From a virus, in the IMG/VR virus record IMGVR_UViG_3300027833_000021, positions 51,065 through 115,064 of that record: a stretch of DNA of 64,000 nt; one strand, written 5' to 3'. Below are positions 15,825 to 23,837 of the stretch, one piece after another. The notes beneath the pieces were generated by a model, which saw nothing but the letters and a program-made list of their open reading frames with translations, was not told the origin of the DNA and searched no databases. The translations under genes were made by a program, and so were the position numbers. How positions within the stretch are numbered: the first letter of the stretch is position 1; each line of letters starts with the position of its first letter.

Positions 15825-16142
15825 ATGATTGAAAGTAACGAAAAAGAAAAAGTACAGTCATCTAATAATTCGTTATTAGCAATAGGCGAACCGAAGCAAT
15901 ATTATGTTGTAATGCACAATGATGATAAGACTCCATTCGACTTTGTTATTGATATACTTATGGCGTTGTTTAGCCATGATAAAGATACATCGGCAGACTT
16001 AGCACACAAGATACACGTAGACGAAAAGGCAATTGTAGGAATGTATAACTTAGAAATCGCAGAACAAAAAGTTGAAGAGACTGTAAAGGCAAGCAGAGTT
16101 GCTAACTATCCTCTATCGGTATCTTTAGAACCAACGACTTAA
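15825..16142 (+). CDS. clpS: ClpS, N-degron adaptor for Clp protease
   Basis: A 105 aa ClpS. The core YYVVMHNDDKTPFDFVIDIL contains the NDD-x-T-P-x-x-F segment that binds the N-terminal residue of substrates. MALFSHDKDTSADLAHKIH, AIVGMYNLEIAEQKVEE and a final YPLSVSLE match the rest of the fold. ClpS delivers proteins with destabilising N-terminal residues to ClpA(C)P. The flexible N-terminal tail (about 20 residues), needed to act on ClpA, is present. It has a late-type promoter, unlike the clpX unit. Confidence 0.92.
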   Translation: MIESNEKEKVQSSNNSLLAIGEPKQYYVVMHNDDKTPFDFVIDILMALFSHDKDTSADLAHKIHVDEKAIVGMYNLEIAEQKVEETVKASRVANYPLSVSLEPTT

Positions 16143-16148
16143 TTGACT

Positions 16149-16844
16149 ATGCGCCATCGCATACTTCAATATTGTACTAATGACTTTCTACACGGTAGTG
16201 ATTACTTTGATGAAGTAACAACTGATGTGGATTACGCATTATTTCAAAGATTGCCAATTGCGAATGAGTTATCTGGACCAAACATAAAAGAAATTCATTT
16301 AGAACGAAGTATTTCTAATATGAGAGATTCTTTGTATGTGGGTGTAGCAAGATTTCATGGTAAGTCAAAGTTCGACTCATGTGTTTCATTTAATTTGCCA
16401 AGCAAAGACATAGTTAGAGCAACTAATAATAAGTTTCAAGGTTCTAAAGCGTTATGTACTGGCATAGACAAAGTAGTGTTCTGTAGTATATTACCATGTT
16501 ATCCTGACGGTCAAGACGGTGGGACTATTGTAGGTAAAGATACATTAGATGATATTGAGTTTATTCTTAACAAACTTAAATATACTAAATGTATCATAGC
16601 AGGTGATTTTCATCATGCTCCTGGCATGTTCAATAAGTTAGAAACATTAATTGAGTCTTATGGGTTTAAATCATACTTAGATAATTATGATACATTTATC
16701 AAACCAGAAAATGGTGATAAGTTTAACTTAGACAGAATGATATCAAATATACCAAATTTAGAAGTTTCAAATATCAAGGTACATCAACCTTCACATCCAA
16801 AAACACATTTAGCAATATCTTATGATATTGATTTTGACATATAG
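16149..16844 (+). CDS. Endonuclease/exonuclease/phosphatase (EEP) superfamily protein
   Basis: About 231 aa from ATG 16149 (TTG 16143 also possible). EEP-fold marks: CIIAGDFHHAPG (GDFN-like), FNLDRMISNI (LDRI-like) and HPKTHLAISYDIDFD at the end (SDH-like, with His kept). The fold includes DNase I-like nucleases and sugar or lipid phosphatases, so the substrate is open. The substitution of Asn by His in GDFH is unusual. Confidence 0.6.
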   Translation: MRHRILQYCTNDFLHGSDYFDEVTTDVDYALFQRLPIANELSGPNIKEIHLERSISNMRDSLYVGVARFHGKSKFDSCVSFNLPSKDIVRATNNKFQGSKALCTGIDKVVFCSILPCYPDGQDGGTIVGKDTLDDIEFILNKLKYTKCIIAGDFHHAPGMFNKLETLIESYGFKSYLDNYDTFIKPENGDKFNLDRMISNIPNLEVSNIKVHQPSHPKTHLAISYDIDFDI

Positions 16845-16855
16845 TAGATATATAA

Positions 16856-17536
16856 ATGAACTTAAAAATATTAAACGAATTAGATAGAATTCTTAAATAC
16901 AATCCAAGTCTATTACAGGATAAACATGCATTCTGTCAAGTTGTAAATGGCGTATTTGACATTGAATTGACACAAATTGTTTCTACAGAAATTCATACAC
17001 TAGCAGAACAAATCGATAGAGCGGTATTGAAAAATTATTTCGGTAAAGTTTGGCAAGCAGAAACAAAGAAATTCAAATATAGCGGACTTGCAATTATTGA
17101 TGAAGTGAATGATATGTTGCCTACTAACGTTATCGATATCGGTTGTGGTTATAATGAGTTCAAAGGAAAGATTAAAAATCTAGTTGGCATCGACCCATAT
17201 AATGATAGAGCCGATATTAAGTCTCAAGTATTAGACTATCAAACAGATGTTGAATATGATGTTGCTATTTGTCTAGGTAGTATCAACTTTGGTAGTAGTG
17301 ACAAGATAATTTCTGAACTTGAGCATGTAGTTGATATGGTCAAGCCAGGCGGTTTCTTATATTTCAGAGTTAATCCAGGAATTCAACACGATAAAAAAGA
17401 AGCAAAATGGATTAACTTTTATGACTGGGACCCAGTCTTTATATCAAATGTTGCACAACATATTAAGTGTGATGTGTTAGTATTGAGACAAGACGACAAT
17501 AACAGGCTTTATTTTGTTTTACGAAAAAACGGTTGA
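16856..17536 (+). CDS. Class I SAM-dependent methyltransferase
   Basis: A 226 aa protein. Motif I VIDIGCGYNEFKG (about residues 93-105) is the SAM-binding loop, LVGIDPYND supplies the acidic residue after strand 2, and DVAICLGSINF and KPGGFLYFRVNPG are the later motifs. The N-terminal 80 residues are helical and probably give specificity. Methyl target unknown. The product SAH could be removed by the nucleosidase at 22678. Confidence 0.82.
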   Translation: MNLKILNELDRILKYNPSLLQDKHAFCQVVNGVFDIELTQIVSTEIHTLAEQIDRAVLKNYFGKVWQAETKKFKYSGLAIIDEVNDMLPTNVIDIGCGYNEFKGKIKNLVGIDPYNDRADIKSQVLDYQTDVEYDVAICLGSINFGSSDKIISELEHVVDMVKPGGFLYFRVNPGIQHDKKEAKWINFYDWDPVFISNVAQHIKCDVLVLRQDDNNRLYFVLRKNG

Positions 17537-17561
17537 CAAATCCTAGAACCTGATGTATAGT
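17533..17561 (+). promoter_or_regulatory. sigma70-like promoter TTGACA-17-TATAGT
   Basis: It overlaps the methyltransferase stop and lies 29 nt before the next small gene. Confidence 0.6.
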
Positions 17562-17590
17562 GATTCTGTATTAATCAAAGGATAAAATAA

Positions 17591-17791
17591 ATGACTGATT
17601 TTGTAGAAACAAAAGAAACATCTTTCACATACACACCAGAAAAAGCAGACACATTTCTATTTGAAATGCTTCCGCGTTTTGCAAAACAACTCGGCGTCAC
17701 TTATGTAATTAATGATGACAACTCAATCACTTTTTCTTGTGATAATCCTAACTATCTCCAAGAGTGTTACGACCAACTATACCAAAATTAA
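17591..17791 (+). CDS. Small hypothetical protein, 66 aa
   Basis: Soluble, acidic and no known motif. It has its own promoter, and AAAGGA lies upstream. Short promoter-plus-ORF units of this kind recur at 33-35 kb and look like early phage genes. Confidence 0.55.
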   Translation: MTDFVETKETSFTYTPEKADTFLFEMLPRFAKQLGVTYVINDDNSITFSCDNPNYLQECYDQLYQN

Positions 17792-17844
17792 CTAAAAATA
17801 ACTCATGTTTACGCTAACGATTAGTATATTGAGTAAATATACGT

Positions 17845-18033
17845 ATGTCACATAAAGAAGCGTACAGAATGTTTTGGATGGTCAAAGGACACTTTAACAC
17901 GTCGGAATCGACAGTGCTATCTTGTGCCGAAGGATACTTTAAACGTGTATGGAGAGCAGGCTGTGACGGAGCACCATTATCAGAATGGGAAGAAGGTTTC
18001 GAAGAAGCATATTCAAAAATAATTCAAAAATAA
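17845..18033 (+). CDS. Small hypothetical protein, 62 aa
   Basis: No family recognised. It contains two Cys (SCAEGYF, AGCDGAP) and several aromatic residues. No clear ribosome site; the sequence before it has only a weak -10-like AGTATATT, so the mRNA may be leader-poor. Confidence 0.5.
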   Translation: MSHKEAYRMFWMVKGHFNTSESTVLSCAEGYFKRVWRAGCDGAPLSEWEEGFEEAYSKIIQK

Positions 18034-18044
18034 TTAAAAAAATG

Positions 18045-18073
18045 TTGACATTCCTTGTCAATTCTGTTATTAT
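18045..18073 (+). promoter_or_regulatory. sigma70-like promoter TTGACA-17-TATTAT with inverted repeat at -35
   Basis: TTGACA TTCCT TGTCAA forms a 6-bp inverted repeat covering the -35. It would start a leader of about 215 nt in front of tctC. Confidence 0.6.
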
Positions 18074-18087
18074 GTTCGTACTAATAA

Positions 18088-18095
18088 GATAAATA
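18088..18095 (+). promoter_or_regulatory. T4-late-like box GATAAATA
   Basis: It lies 15 nt after the -10 of the sigma70-like promoter, so tctC could be read both early and late from nearly the same start. Confidence 0.4.
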
Positions 18096-18101
18096 AAAAC
18101 T

Positions 18102-18263
18102 AGTGCAGAGTTGCACTTCCGCATGTATTACAGAGTGTAAGCATGTCTTATCTATTTTCAAATTATAGAATAGGACAATGGTGTTTGCTCTCTAATAGTG
18201 TGCAACAAATCTCCAAAACCCTATTCTAAAATCACTTAAGTAATAAGCCACGCCTACTTAAGT
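18102..18263 (+). ncRNA. Structured leader RNA before tctC, four predicted hairpins
   Basis: Hairpin 1: AGTGCA/TGCACT (18102-18117). Hairpin 2: CATG..TTAC / GTAA.CATG (18122-18145). Stem 3: TAGAATAGG (18166-18174) with CCTATTCTA (18220-18228), enclosing 45 nt with a further TTGC/GCAA pair. Stem 4: ACTTAAGTA/TACTTAAGT, followed by T5. This resembles a riboswitch or attenuator, but no known class was recognised. Confidence 0.5.
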
Positions 18264-18267
18264 TTTT
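18234..18267 (+). terminator. Terminator-like hairpin in the tctC leader
   Basis: A 9-bp AT-rich stem (18234-18242 / 18255-18263), a 12-nt loop and TTTTT, 30 nt before the tctC start. It could work as an attenuator. Confidence 0.5.
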
Positions 18268-18295
18268 ATTAATGTGGTTAACAACGGAGTAAATA

Positions 18296-19351
18296 ATGTT
18301 TAAAAAACTATTAATCTCAGCAGTACTATCAGTAGGTATTGCAACATCAGCCATGGCTGATTACACCCTAATCGTACCACAAGCACCTGGTAAAGGTACT
18401 TCAGTATGGGGTGAAATTATTGCTAAGAACTTAGAAAAGTTTCTAGGTGAACCAGTAGTAGTTCGTCATATTCCAGGCGCACGTGATATTCCTGGATTTA
18501 ACAAGTTCCACGACAGCCTACGTTTTGACGACAAAACAATCATGGTTGCACATGGTGGTAACGGTGTATCATACTTACTAGATAAAGTTAGATATGATTA
18601 TTACGATTATGAATTAATTGGTTCAATGAATAATGATATCGTTCTTGGTAAGCAAGAAGGCAAAGACGAAAAATCAGGCACTTGGACAATTGCAGGTGGT
18701 TCAGGTTTTGAACCAGATGCGGCTGCGGCGGCAATGTTAATTTGTGGCCCACAAGAAAACGGTTCAATCGATGCCTACTTGGCATGTTGGAGAGAACGTG
18801 TTGTATGGGTTAACGGTGTATCAGGCGGTGAAAAGCGTCTAGGTTTCCAAAATGGTGAATTTGATATCGCACGTGAATCACCAGCGGCGTGGAAACGTTT
18901 CTATACAGGTATCGAAGGTAACGAACTATGGTTCACACATGGTATCTTAGATTTAGAAAACAATGTACAAATGGATGACCCTAACTTTCCAAATACACAA
19001 TTTGAAGACGTGTATGAAAGATTATGGGGCGAAGCACCAGCAGGAGATTTATATAACGCATATAAACTTACTCGTAACTGGCGTGATGCAATCCAAAAGT
19101 CACTTTGGATGAACAAAGGTAACCCGAATGCGGCAAAAGTAAAAGCGGCTGTAACTGAAATGATTAATGACCCAGTTGCAAGTGCAGAAATTTATGCTAA
19201 GACAGGTGTTTATCCTTGGATCCAAGACGGTGATAGTCTATTAGCGGCTCTTAAATCTTTGATTACAGAGAAAGCACTAAGAGATGCGGTTAAGTGGAAC
19301 CAAGAAGCATATGGCTTCCCATCAATCTACAAACCTGAACTTTTAGACTAA
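18296..19351 (+). CDS. tctC: Tripartite tricarboxylate transporter substrate-binding protein TctC
   Basis: A 351 aa periplasmic binding protein. A signal peptide of about 21 residues ends AMA-DYTL. The first mature residues, TLIVPQAPGKGTSVWGEIIAKNLEKFL, and PVVVRHIPGARDIPGFN are family features, and the rest covers both lobes. It captures a carboxylate (citrate-like or another) for the TctA permease encoded next. GAGT is a weak ribosome site. Both promoter classes and a structured leader precede it. Confidence 0.92.
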   Translation: MFKKLLISAVLSVGIATSAMADYTLIVPQAPGKGTSVWGEIIAKNLEKFLGEPVVVRHIPGARDIPGFNKFHDSLRFDDKTIMVAHGGNGVSYLLDKVRYDYYDYELIGSMNNDIVLGKQEGKDEKSGTWTIAGGSGFEPDAAAAAMLICGPQENGSIDAYLACWRERVVWVNGVSGGEKRLGFQNGEFDIARESPAAWKRFYTGIEGNELWFTHGILDLENNVQMDDPNFPNTQFEDVYERLWGEAPAGDLYNAYKLTRNWRDAIQKSLWMNKGNPNAAKVKAAVTEMINDPVASAEIYAKTGVYPWIQDGDSLLAALKSLITEKALRDAVKWNQEAYGFPSIYKPELLD

Positions 19352-19361
19352 GGAAAATACT

Positions 19362-20870
19362 ATGGAATATGTTATCTGGGCATTAATTGGCACTTGTTAT
19401 GGAATGCTAGTTGGTATTATACCTATCGCAGGTGTAACTACCGCTCTGATAACTGTCTTTAGTATGGGAGCATACTTTATGGCCGACCCCTATTTGGGGT
19501 TGGTCTTTTTAACTGCAATCGTGGCAAGTTGTGCGAGTGCAGATAGTTATACAAGTATTCTTACTGGTATTCCAGGCGCAAGTACCACTGCGGCATGTGT
19601 TATTGACGGTTATCCTATGGCAAAGAAAGGTCAAGCGGCGAGGGCAATGGGAATTGCTATTGCAGACTCGACATTTAATGGTGTTGTATTTGCGGCACTG
19701 ACTTTCTTTTTACTTCCTTATTACGGGAAGATTATTGTATTATTTGGACGTCCAGAATTTCTGGGCTTTATGACAATGGCACTAGCCTGCGTAGGCTTTG
19801 TTGCAAGTAAAAATGTTTTCTTAAGTATCTGTGCAATCATATTTGGATTAGCAGTAGGTATGGTAGGAGAAGATGTTGTAAGTAATCCTAGATTGACATT
19901 CGGTTGGGAATATTTACAAAATGGAATTGGCATGGTAGTTCTATTATCAGGCTTATTCGGAGTTCCTGAATTATTAGACGGATTTAGAAAGAAATTAAAA
20001 TCAGCGGCACCACCGTTAGAAGGAAATTATTGGACAGGACTGAAACAAGGTTTTGGTGATGTTCGTAAAAACTGGAAAGATATGATACGTGGTGGACTGA
20101 TTGGCTTCGTTACTGGTTTATTGCCAGGTGTAGGCGGAGCAGTAGGCGACTTCTTGGCATACGGTGCCACGAAAGCCGCACACAAAGATAAAGACCAAGA
20201 AGTTCCATTTGGTGAAGGTAATCCTGTTGGGTTACTGGGTTGTGAAGGTGCCAACAACGCACAGAAAGTATCTAGTATGATACCTGCTTGTTTGTTCGGT
20301 ATTCCAGCGGCACCATTTGCGGCTATGGTTATGGCAATCTGTATGTACTTCGGTATGGAGATTGGCACACCTAGTCTACTAGATGATTTACAGTTCACAA
20401 ATAGTTTAGCATTTGGTTATATATTTGGAACTATCGGTGTAGCACTCTTAAGTATATTCTTATATAAATGGATTCTTAAAATATTAGAAGTTCCTTTTTG
20501 GATATATGCTACATTTATTTTAGCAGTGATTGTTTACGCTAATATGCAATACACAGGTGGTTGGGAAGACTTAGCCTTACTGGCTATCTTAAGTGCTATC
20601 GGTGTTGTATGTAAAACATATAATATTAGTAGACCAGCAATTCTAGTTGCGTATGTTGTAGCATTCAAAATTGATGAATACTTTTGGGGCACACTACAGT
20701 TATATGGTTACAAACAATGGAAACCAGGATTTAGTTCTATGGCAGATTTTAGATGGTTTGATTTATTCAACATTTACAATCACCCTATATTCCTTGTATG
20801 TATTATCATTGCTGTGGGTATATTCATAAATAGTCTGGTAAGAAAAGATAAAGGATTGGACTACACATGA
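19362..20870 (+). CDS. tctA: Tripartite tricarboxylate transporter large permease TctA
   Basis: A 502 aa inner-membrane protein with about 12 helices. The family signature GMLVGIIPIAGVTTALIT lies at the N-terminus and ILTGIPGASTTAACVIDGYPMAKKGQAARA in two parts after it. A repeated GLLPGVGGAVGDFLAYG motif about residue 255 marks the second half. It normally works with TctC and the small subunit TctB. No TctB is seen here, so the host subunit may be borrowed or it may work without one. It overlaps the next gene by 4 nt. Confidence 0.93.
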   Translation: MEYVIWALIGTCYGMLVGIIPIAGVTTALITVFSMGAYFMADPYLGLVFLTAIVASCASADSYTSILTGIPGASTTAACVIDGYPMAKKGQAARAMGIAIADSTFNGVVFAALTFFLLPYYGKIIVLFGRPEFLGFMTMALACVGFVASKNVFLSICAIIFGLAVGMVGEDVVSNPRLTFGWEYLQNGIGMVVLLSGLFGVPELLDGFRKKLKSAAPPLEGNYWTGLKQGFGDVRKNWKDMIRGGLIGFVTGLLPGVGGAVGDFLAYGATKAAHKDKDQEVPFGEGNPVGLLGCEGANNAQKVSSMIPACLFGIPAAPFAAMVMAICMYFGMEIGTPSLLDDLQFTNSLAFGYIFGTIGVALLSIFLYKWILKILEVPFWIYATFILAVIVYANMQYTGGWEDLALLAILSAIGVVCKTYNISRPAILVAYVVAFKIDEYFWGTLQLYGYKQWKPGFSSMADFRWFDLFNIYNHPIFLVCIIIAVGIFINSLVRKDKGLDYT

Positions 20871-21604
20871 TACACAACACAGATTGGCATAAGACTTTAG
20901 AAGACCCATCTAAATTCAAATCGAATTGGGATTGGACAGTAGCACACAGTGAATATCATTTTGATGATACTATACAAGACCAAGAAGGTGAATGGTTTAA
21001 AGTATTAGGTCGATTTGAAGGTGATTGGCAAGAAGAAAACGAGAGACTAATTAAAGAATCGAAAAAAGCGATTAATTGGGAAACTCGTAAATTTTCTTAT
21101 AAGAACGAAGTATCACCTATGTTAGAACAAGAAGAGTATGACATCGCTCAAGGCGGTGGAGACCCTAAGAACCTTATGTTGACTAACATGACTGACGATT
21201 TAGCAGACTATCCAGTAATTACTAAAATGAAAGATTCATTTGGTGTACTAGGAGAAGTAGGAGTTAATTTTAAATTTCGCAGTCATGTTCAGTTACCAGG
21301 TCAAATGTTTAATAAACATATTGATAAACTATGGGATATATGTCCAGAAGACCCAGAACAAGTATGTCGTATTACATTCTTTTTAGAAGATTGGAGACCA
21401 GGACAGTTTTATATGTATGGCAATCATATCTATGAAAGATGGAAAGCAGGAGAAGCCCATATATTTGATTGGGCTAACGTACCACACGCAACTGCAAATG
21501 CGAGTAATTATCCAAGACCTGCATTACAAATTACAGGGTTAAAATCTGATTTGACAAGAGAGATTATTGCAAACGGTTCCAGAGATGTTGTCTGGAAGAT
21601 ATAA
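20867..21604 (+). CDS. 2OG-Fe(II) oxygenase, aspartyl/asparaginyl hydroxylase-like
   Basis: A 245 aa protein. Metal ligands His and Asp are seen in FNKHIDKLWD. The distal His is in WANVPHATANAS, followed by RPALQITG, whose Arg would bind 2-oxoglutarate. These enzymes hydroxylate proteins or small molecules using O2 and 2-oxoglutarate. The ATGA overlap with tctA suggests one operon, and tricarboxylate uptake could feed 2-oxoglutarate; that link is speculative. Confidence 0.7.
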   Translation: MIHNTDWHKTLEDPSKFKSNWDWTVAHSEYHFDDTIQDQEGEWFKVLGRFEGDWQEENERLIKESKKAINWETRKFSYKNEVSPMLEQEEYDIAQGGGDPKNLMLTNMTDDLADYPVITKMKDSFGVLGEVGVNFKFRSHVQLPGQMFNKHIDKLWDICPEDPEQVCRITFFLEDWRPGQFYMYGNHIYERWKAGEAHIFDWANVPHATANASNYPRPALQITGLKSDLTREIIANGSRDVVWKI

Positions 21605-22246
21605 ATGAACCCCACTTTAACGATTATGACCGGCCCGCAAGGTTCAGGTAATCACTTGTTCAGCAAAGCGTTAGGACAAAATAAGAATATATTTGTCTGG
21701 CCCAGTCTACAAGAAAAGTATTGGGAAGGTCACGATTTAGAACCCTTTGCAGAATACTGGAAAGACCCATCAAAACTAAATGACTTTGATTGGAAACAGA
21801 GTAACTATTTCATTACAAGCATCAGTTGTCCATATTTCGATGATGGTGTAGAAACTATTCCACAATATAATGAGTTCATAGATGAAGCAAAGAAATTTGC
21901 TAACATTCAGTTTCTAATAATTGGTAGAGACAGAAATATTATGAAATTACAACAAGAACGTGTAAGAGGTAAACACACTACACCTGAATTCTTGTCACAA
22001 ATAGATAGTGTAATTTTCAATTATAAAACTATTTTTGCTAGCCAAGAAATGTTATACTTATACGAGTTGACTTACTTACAGTGGTTAGAAAAAGAATTAG
22101 GTTTATACCCAATAGAAATAACACCAGATAATATCAAATTATTAGATATACTATCTAATGATGCAAATGAGAAATATATATCACAAACAAAGTCTGACCT
22201 AGACAAAACAATAAAACTAGCAAGTAGTTATAAAGGCGCTCTATGA
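21605..22246 (+). CDS. Sulfotransferase-like P-loop protein
   Basis: A 213 aa protein with the N-terminal strand and loop TIMTGPQGSGNHLFSKALG at residues 6-24. This fits the 5'-phosphosulfate loop of sulfotransferases better than a kinase Walker A, because His replaces Lys. FLIIGRDRNIMKL may be the 3'-phosphate region. Such genes recur in marine T4-like phages. It starts 1 nt after the oxygenase stop. Confidence 0.6.
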   Translation: MNPTLTIMTGPQGSGNHLFSKALGQNKNIFVWPSLQEKYWEGHDLEPFAEYWKDPSKLNDFDWKQSNYFITSISCPYFDDGVETIPQYNEFIDEAKKFANIQFLIIGRDRNIMKLQQERVRGKHTTPEFLSQIDSVIFNYKTIFASQEMLYLYELTYLQWLEKELGLYPIEITPDNIKLLDILSNDANEKYISQTKSDLDKTIKLASSYKGAL

Positions 22247-22593
22247 GTTTATTATTCATAAACATTACATATGTAGCATACCGATTACTTGTATCAGCAC
22301 ATATTGTAAAGTTCTTTAACAAGTATATGCCCTATGGGTTTGCAGTATTAATAATGTCGCAGGTTAGTTTTGCATACGACTTTGGATTATTTGCATATTT
22401 ATTTTCAGCACAGTCGTTTCCAAGCATTATGGAAATAGTACAATCAGATATCATGTATACACTACGAGTTGGAATAGCCTGGTGGATAATTAAAATTCTA
22501 TGGGATAGATTAAATAATTATTATCTAGCAGTATTCATTGGAGCAGAAATGACATTCGCAGTAGACTACTTTATATTTGATGGAATGTTTTAA
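22243..22593 (+). CDS. Four-helix membrane protein, 116 aa
   Basis: Hydrophobic segments at about 3-20, 30-55, 60-80 and 85-112 suggest four short helices. It overlaps the sulfotransferase-like gene by 4 nt. I considered TctB, but size, helix pattern and position after other genes do not support it. Function unknown. Confidence 0.6.
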   Translation: MSLLFINITYVAYRLLVSAHIVKFFNKYMPYGFAVLIMSQVSFAYDFGLFAYLFSAQSFPSIMEIVQSDIMYTLRVGIAWWIIKILWDRLNNYYLAVFIGAEMTFAVDYFIFDGMF

Positions 22594-22643
22594 AATTATA
22601 CTAAATATACCTAGAAACTCTTTACTATTCGTATTCGATGTGT

Positions 22644-22649
22644 TATAAT
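22644..22649 (+). promoter_or_regulatory. Extended -10 promoter TGTGTTATAAT
   Basis: A -10 TATAAT with upstream TGTGT, a poor -35 (TTTACT at 22621), 29 nt before the nucleosidase gene. AGAAGGA serves as its ribosome site. Confidence 0.5.
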
Positions 22650-22677
22650 AAGTGTTTATATTGAAAGAAGGAATCAC

Positions 22678-23391
22678 ATGGCAGTAGGAATAATTTCAGC
22701 AATACCAGAAGAATATTCAAGGTTAGAGTGGGATGCTGAACCAAAGACAGAAATAATTGTAAATAAGATTTTTAAATTTGGTAAGATTAATGGTATAGAT
22801 GTAATTGCCGCAGAGTGTGGAATAGGTAAAGTAAACGCCGCACTAACAACAGGTTTGTTACTAGGTCACTTTGGTTGTGATAGTATAGCATTTAGTGGTG
22901 TTGCTGGTGGTATAAATCCAGAGTTGAAACAAGGTGATATTCTTATTGCTGACGAACTTATTCAACATGACTACGGTGCAATTGTAAATGGTCAGTTAAT
23001 TAGTTCTATTCCTGGTAGTTTTCCAGCATTAGACGATACAGATGATGACATAGCATATCGTATGCCAGAGAGATTAAAAAATGCACTAATTAATGTCATA
23101 GGACTAGAACCAAAGTTTGGTCGTATTCTTACAGGCGATACTTACTTGTCTTGTGAAAGTACAAGAAAAATGTTTCGTGGACAGTTTGGTGCAGATGCAA
23201 TTGAAATGGAAGGCGGTGCAATTGCACAGGTATGTTGTTCATGGCATGTACCATTTGTGGTTGTAAGAGTATTAAGTGATTTGGCTGGTGCTGAATCACA
23301 ATATGAATTTGAGGAGTTTGTAGATGATGCGAGTAAGAAAGCCGCAAGTATCGTAAGTAGAGTTCTCCCAGTATTGGATGTTTGGAAATGA
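22678..23391 (+). CDS. mtnN: 5'-methylthioadenosine/S-adenosylhomocysteine nucleosidase
   Basis: A 237 aa MTAN/Pfs enzyme. It has GIISAIPEE at the start, AAECGIGKVNAALTTGLLL, AFSGVAGGI, EMEGGAIAQVC (catalytic Glu region) and VVRVLSDLAG (SD motif with catalytic Asp). It cleaves adenine from MTA, SAH and 5'-deoxyadenosine. The last is the by-product of radical SAM enzymes, four of which are encoded nearby. It overlaps the HIT-like gene by 10 nt. Confidence 0.93.
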   Translation: MAVGIISAIPEEYSRLEWDAEPKTEIIVNKIFKFGKINGIDVIAAECGIGKVNAALTTGLLLGHFGCDSIAFSGVAGGINPELKQGDILIADELIQHDYGAIVNGQLISSIPGSFPALDDTDDDIAYRMPERLKNALINVIGLEPKFGRILTGDTYLSCESTRKMFRGQFGADAIEMEGGAIAQVCCSWHVPFVVVRVLSDLAGAESQYEFEEFVDDASKKAASIVSRVLPVLDVWK

Positions 23392-23837
23392 TTGAGAACT
23401 TTAGTGATACACCATTTGAAGTAAACGAACAAGAAGTTCTTATCGATGGAGAATTTTACAAGGTATATCCTGACATGTGGCCAGCATGTGAAGGACATCT
23501 ATTATTCGTTCCTAAAATAAATACAATTGAATATATAACGAAGACAATAGGCGAAGTAGTTGCTTACGGAGAAAATTTGGTAAAAACTGGACAAATTGAC
23601 GGATATCATTTTGGTATGAATATGAGAGAACCAGCAGGACAATCAGTTTTGTGGCCTCACGTTCATTTCTTACCAAGACATAAAGATGATGTAGAAGGTT
23701 TTCCTGGTAGTGTCAGATTAGCACACAGAGGACATAGAGGTTCAGAGTATTATGGATTTCATCCAGAATATAAAGATGAGTATCGAAATGTGCATAAACA
23801 TATAAAATGGAATGATGAGGAGACAAGGAATGAATAA
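23382..23837 (+). CDS. HIT-like protein
   Basis: A 151 aa protein. YPDMWPACEGHLLFVPK and FGMNMREPAGQSVLWPHVHFLPRH match the HIT fold. The signature normally reads H-x-H-x-H; here it is W-P-H-V-H, so the first His is Trp. The two remaining His include the catalytic one in usual family numbering, so nucleotide hydrolase or transferase activity is possible. The true start may be the ATG at 23388. Confidence 0.7.
   Translation: MEMIENFSDTPFEVNEQEVLIDGEFYKVYPDMWPACEGHLLFVPKINTIEYITKTIGEVVAYGENLVKTGQIDGYHFGMNMREPAGQSVLWPHVHFLPRHKDDVEGFPGSVRLAHRGHRGSEYYGFHPEYKDEYRNVHKHIKWNDEETRNE

Noticed and set aside
18296-20870. The whole window as bacterial chromosome because of host-like genes
   Set aside because: T4-like clamp loader, late boxes, tRNA cluster, DUF2693, many small phage ORFs and unbroken phage-style packing on both sides argue for a phage genome.
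22243-22593. Membrane protein as the missing TctB
   Set aside because: It has a different length and helix pattern from TctB and lies two genes away from tctA.
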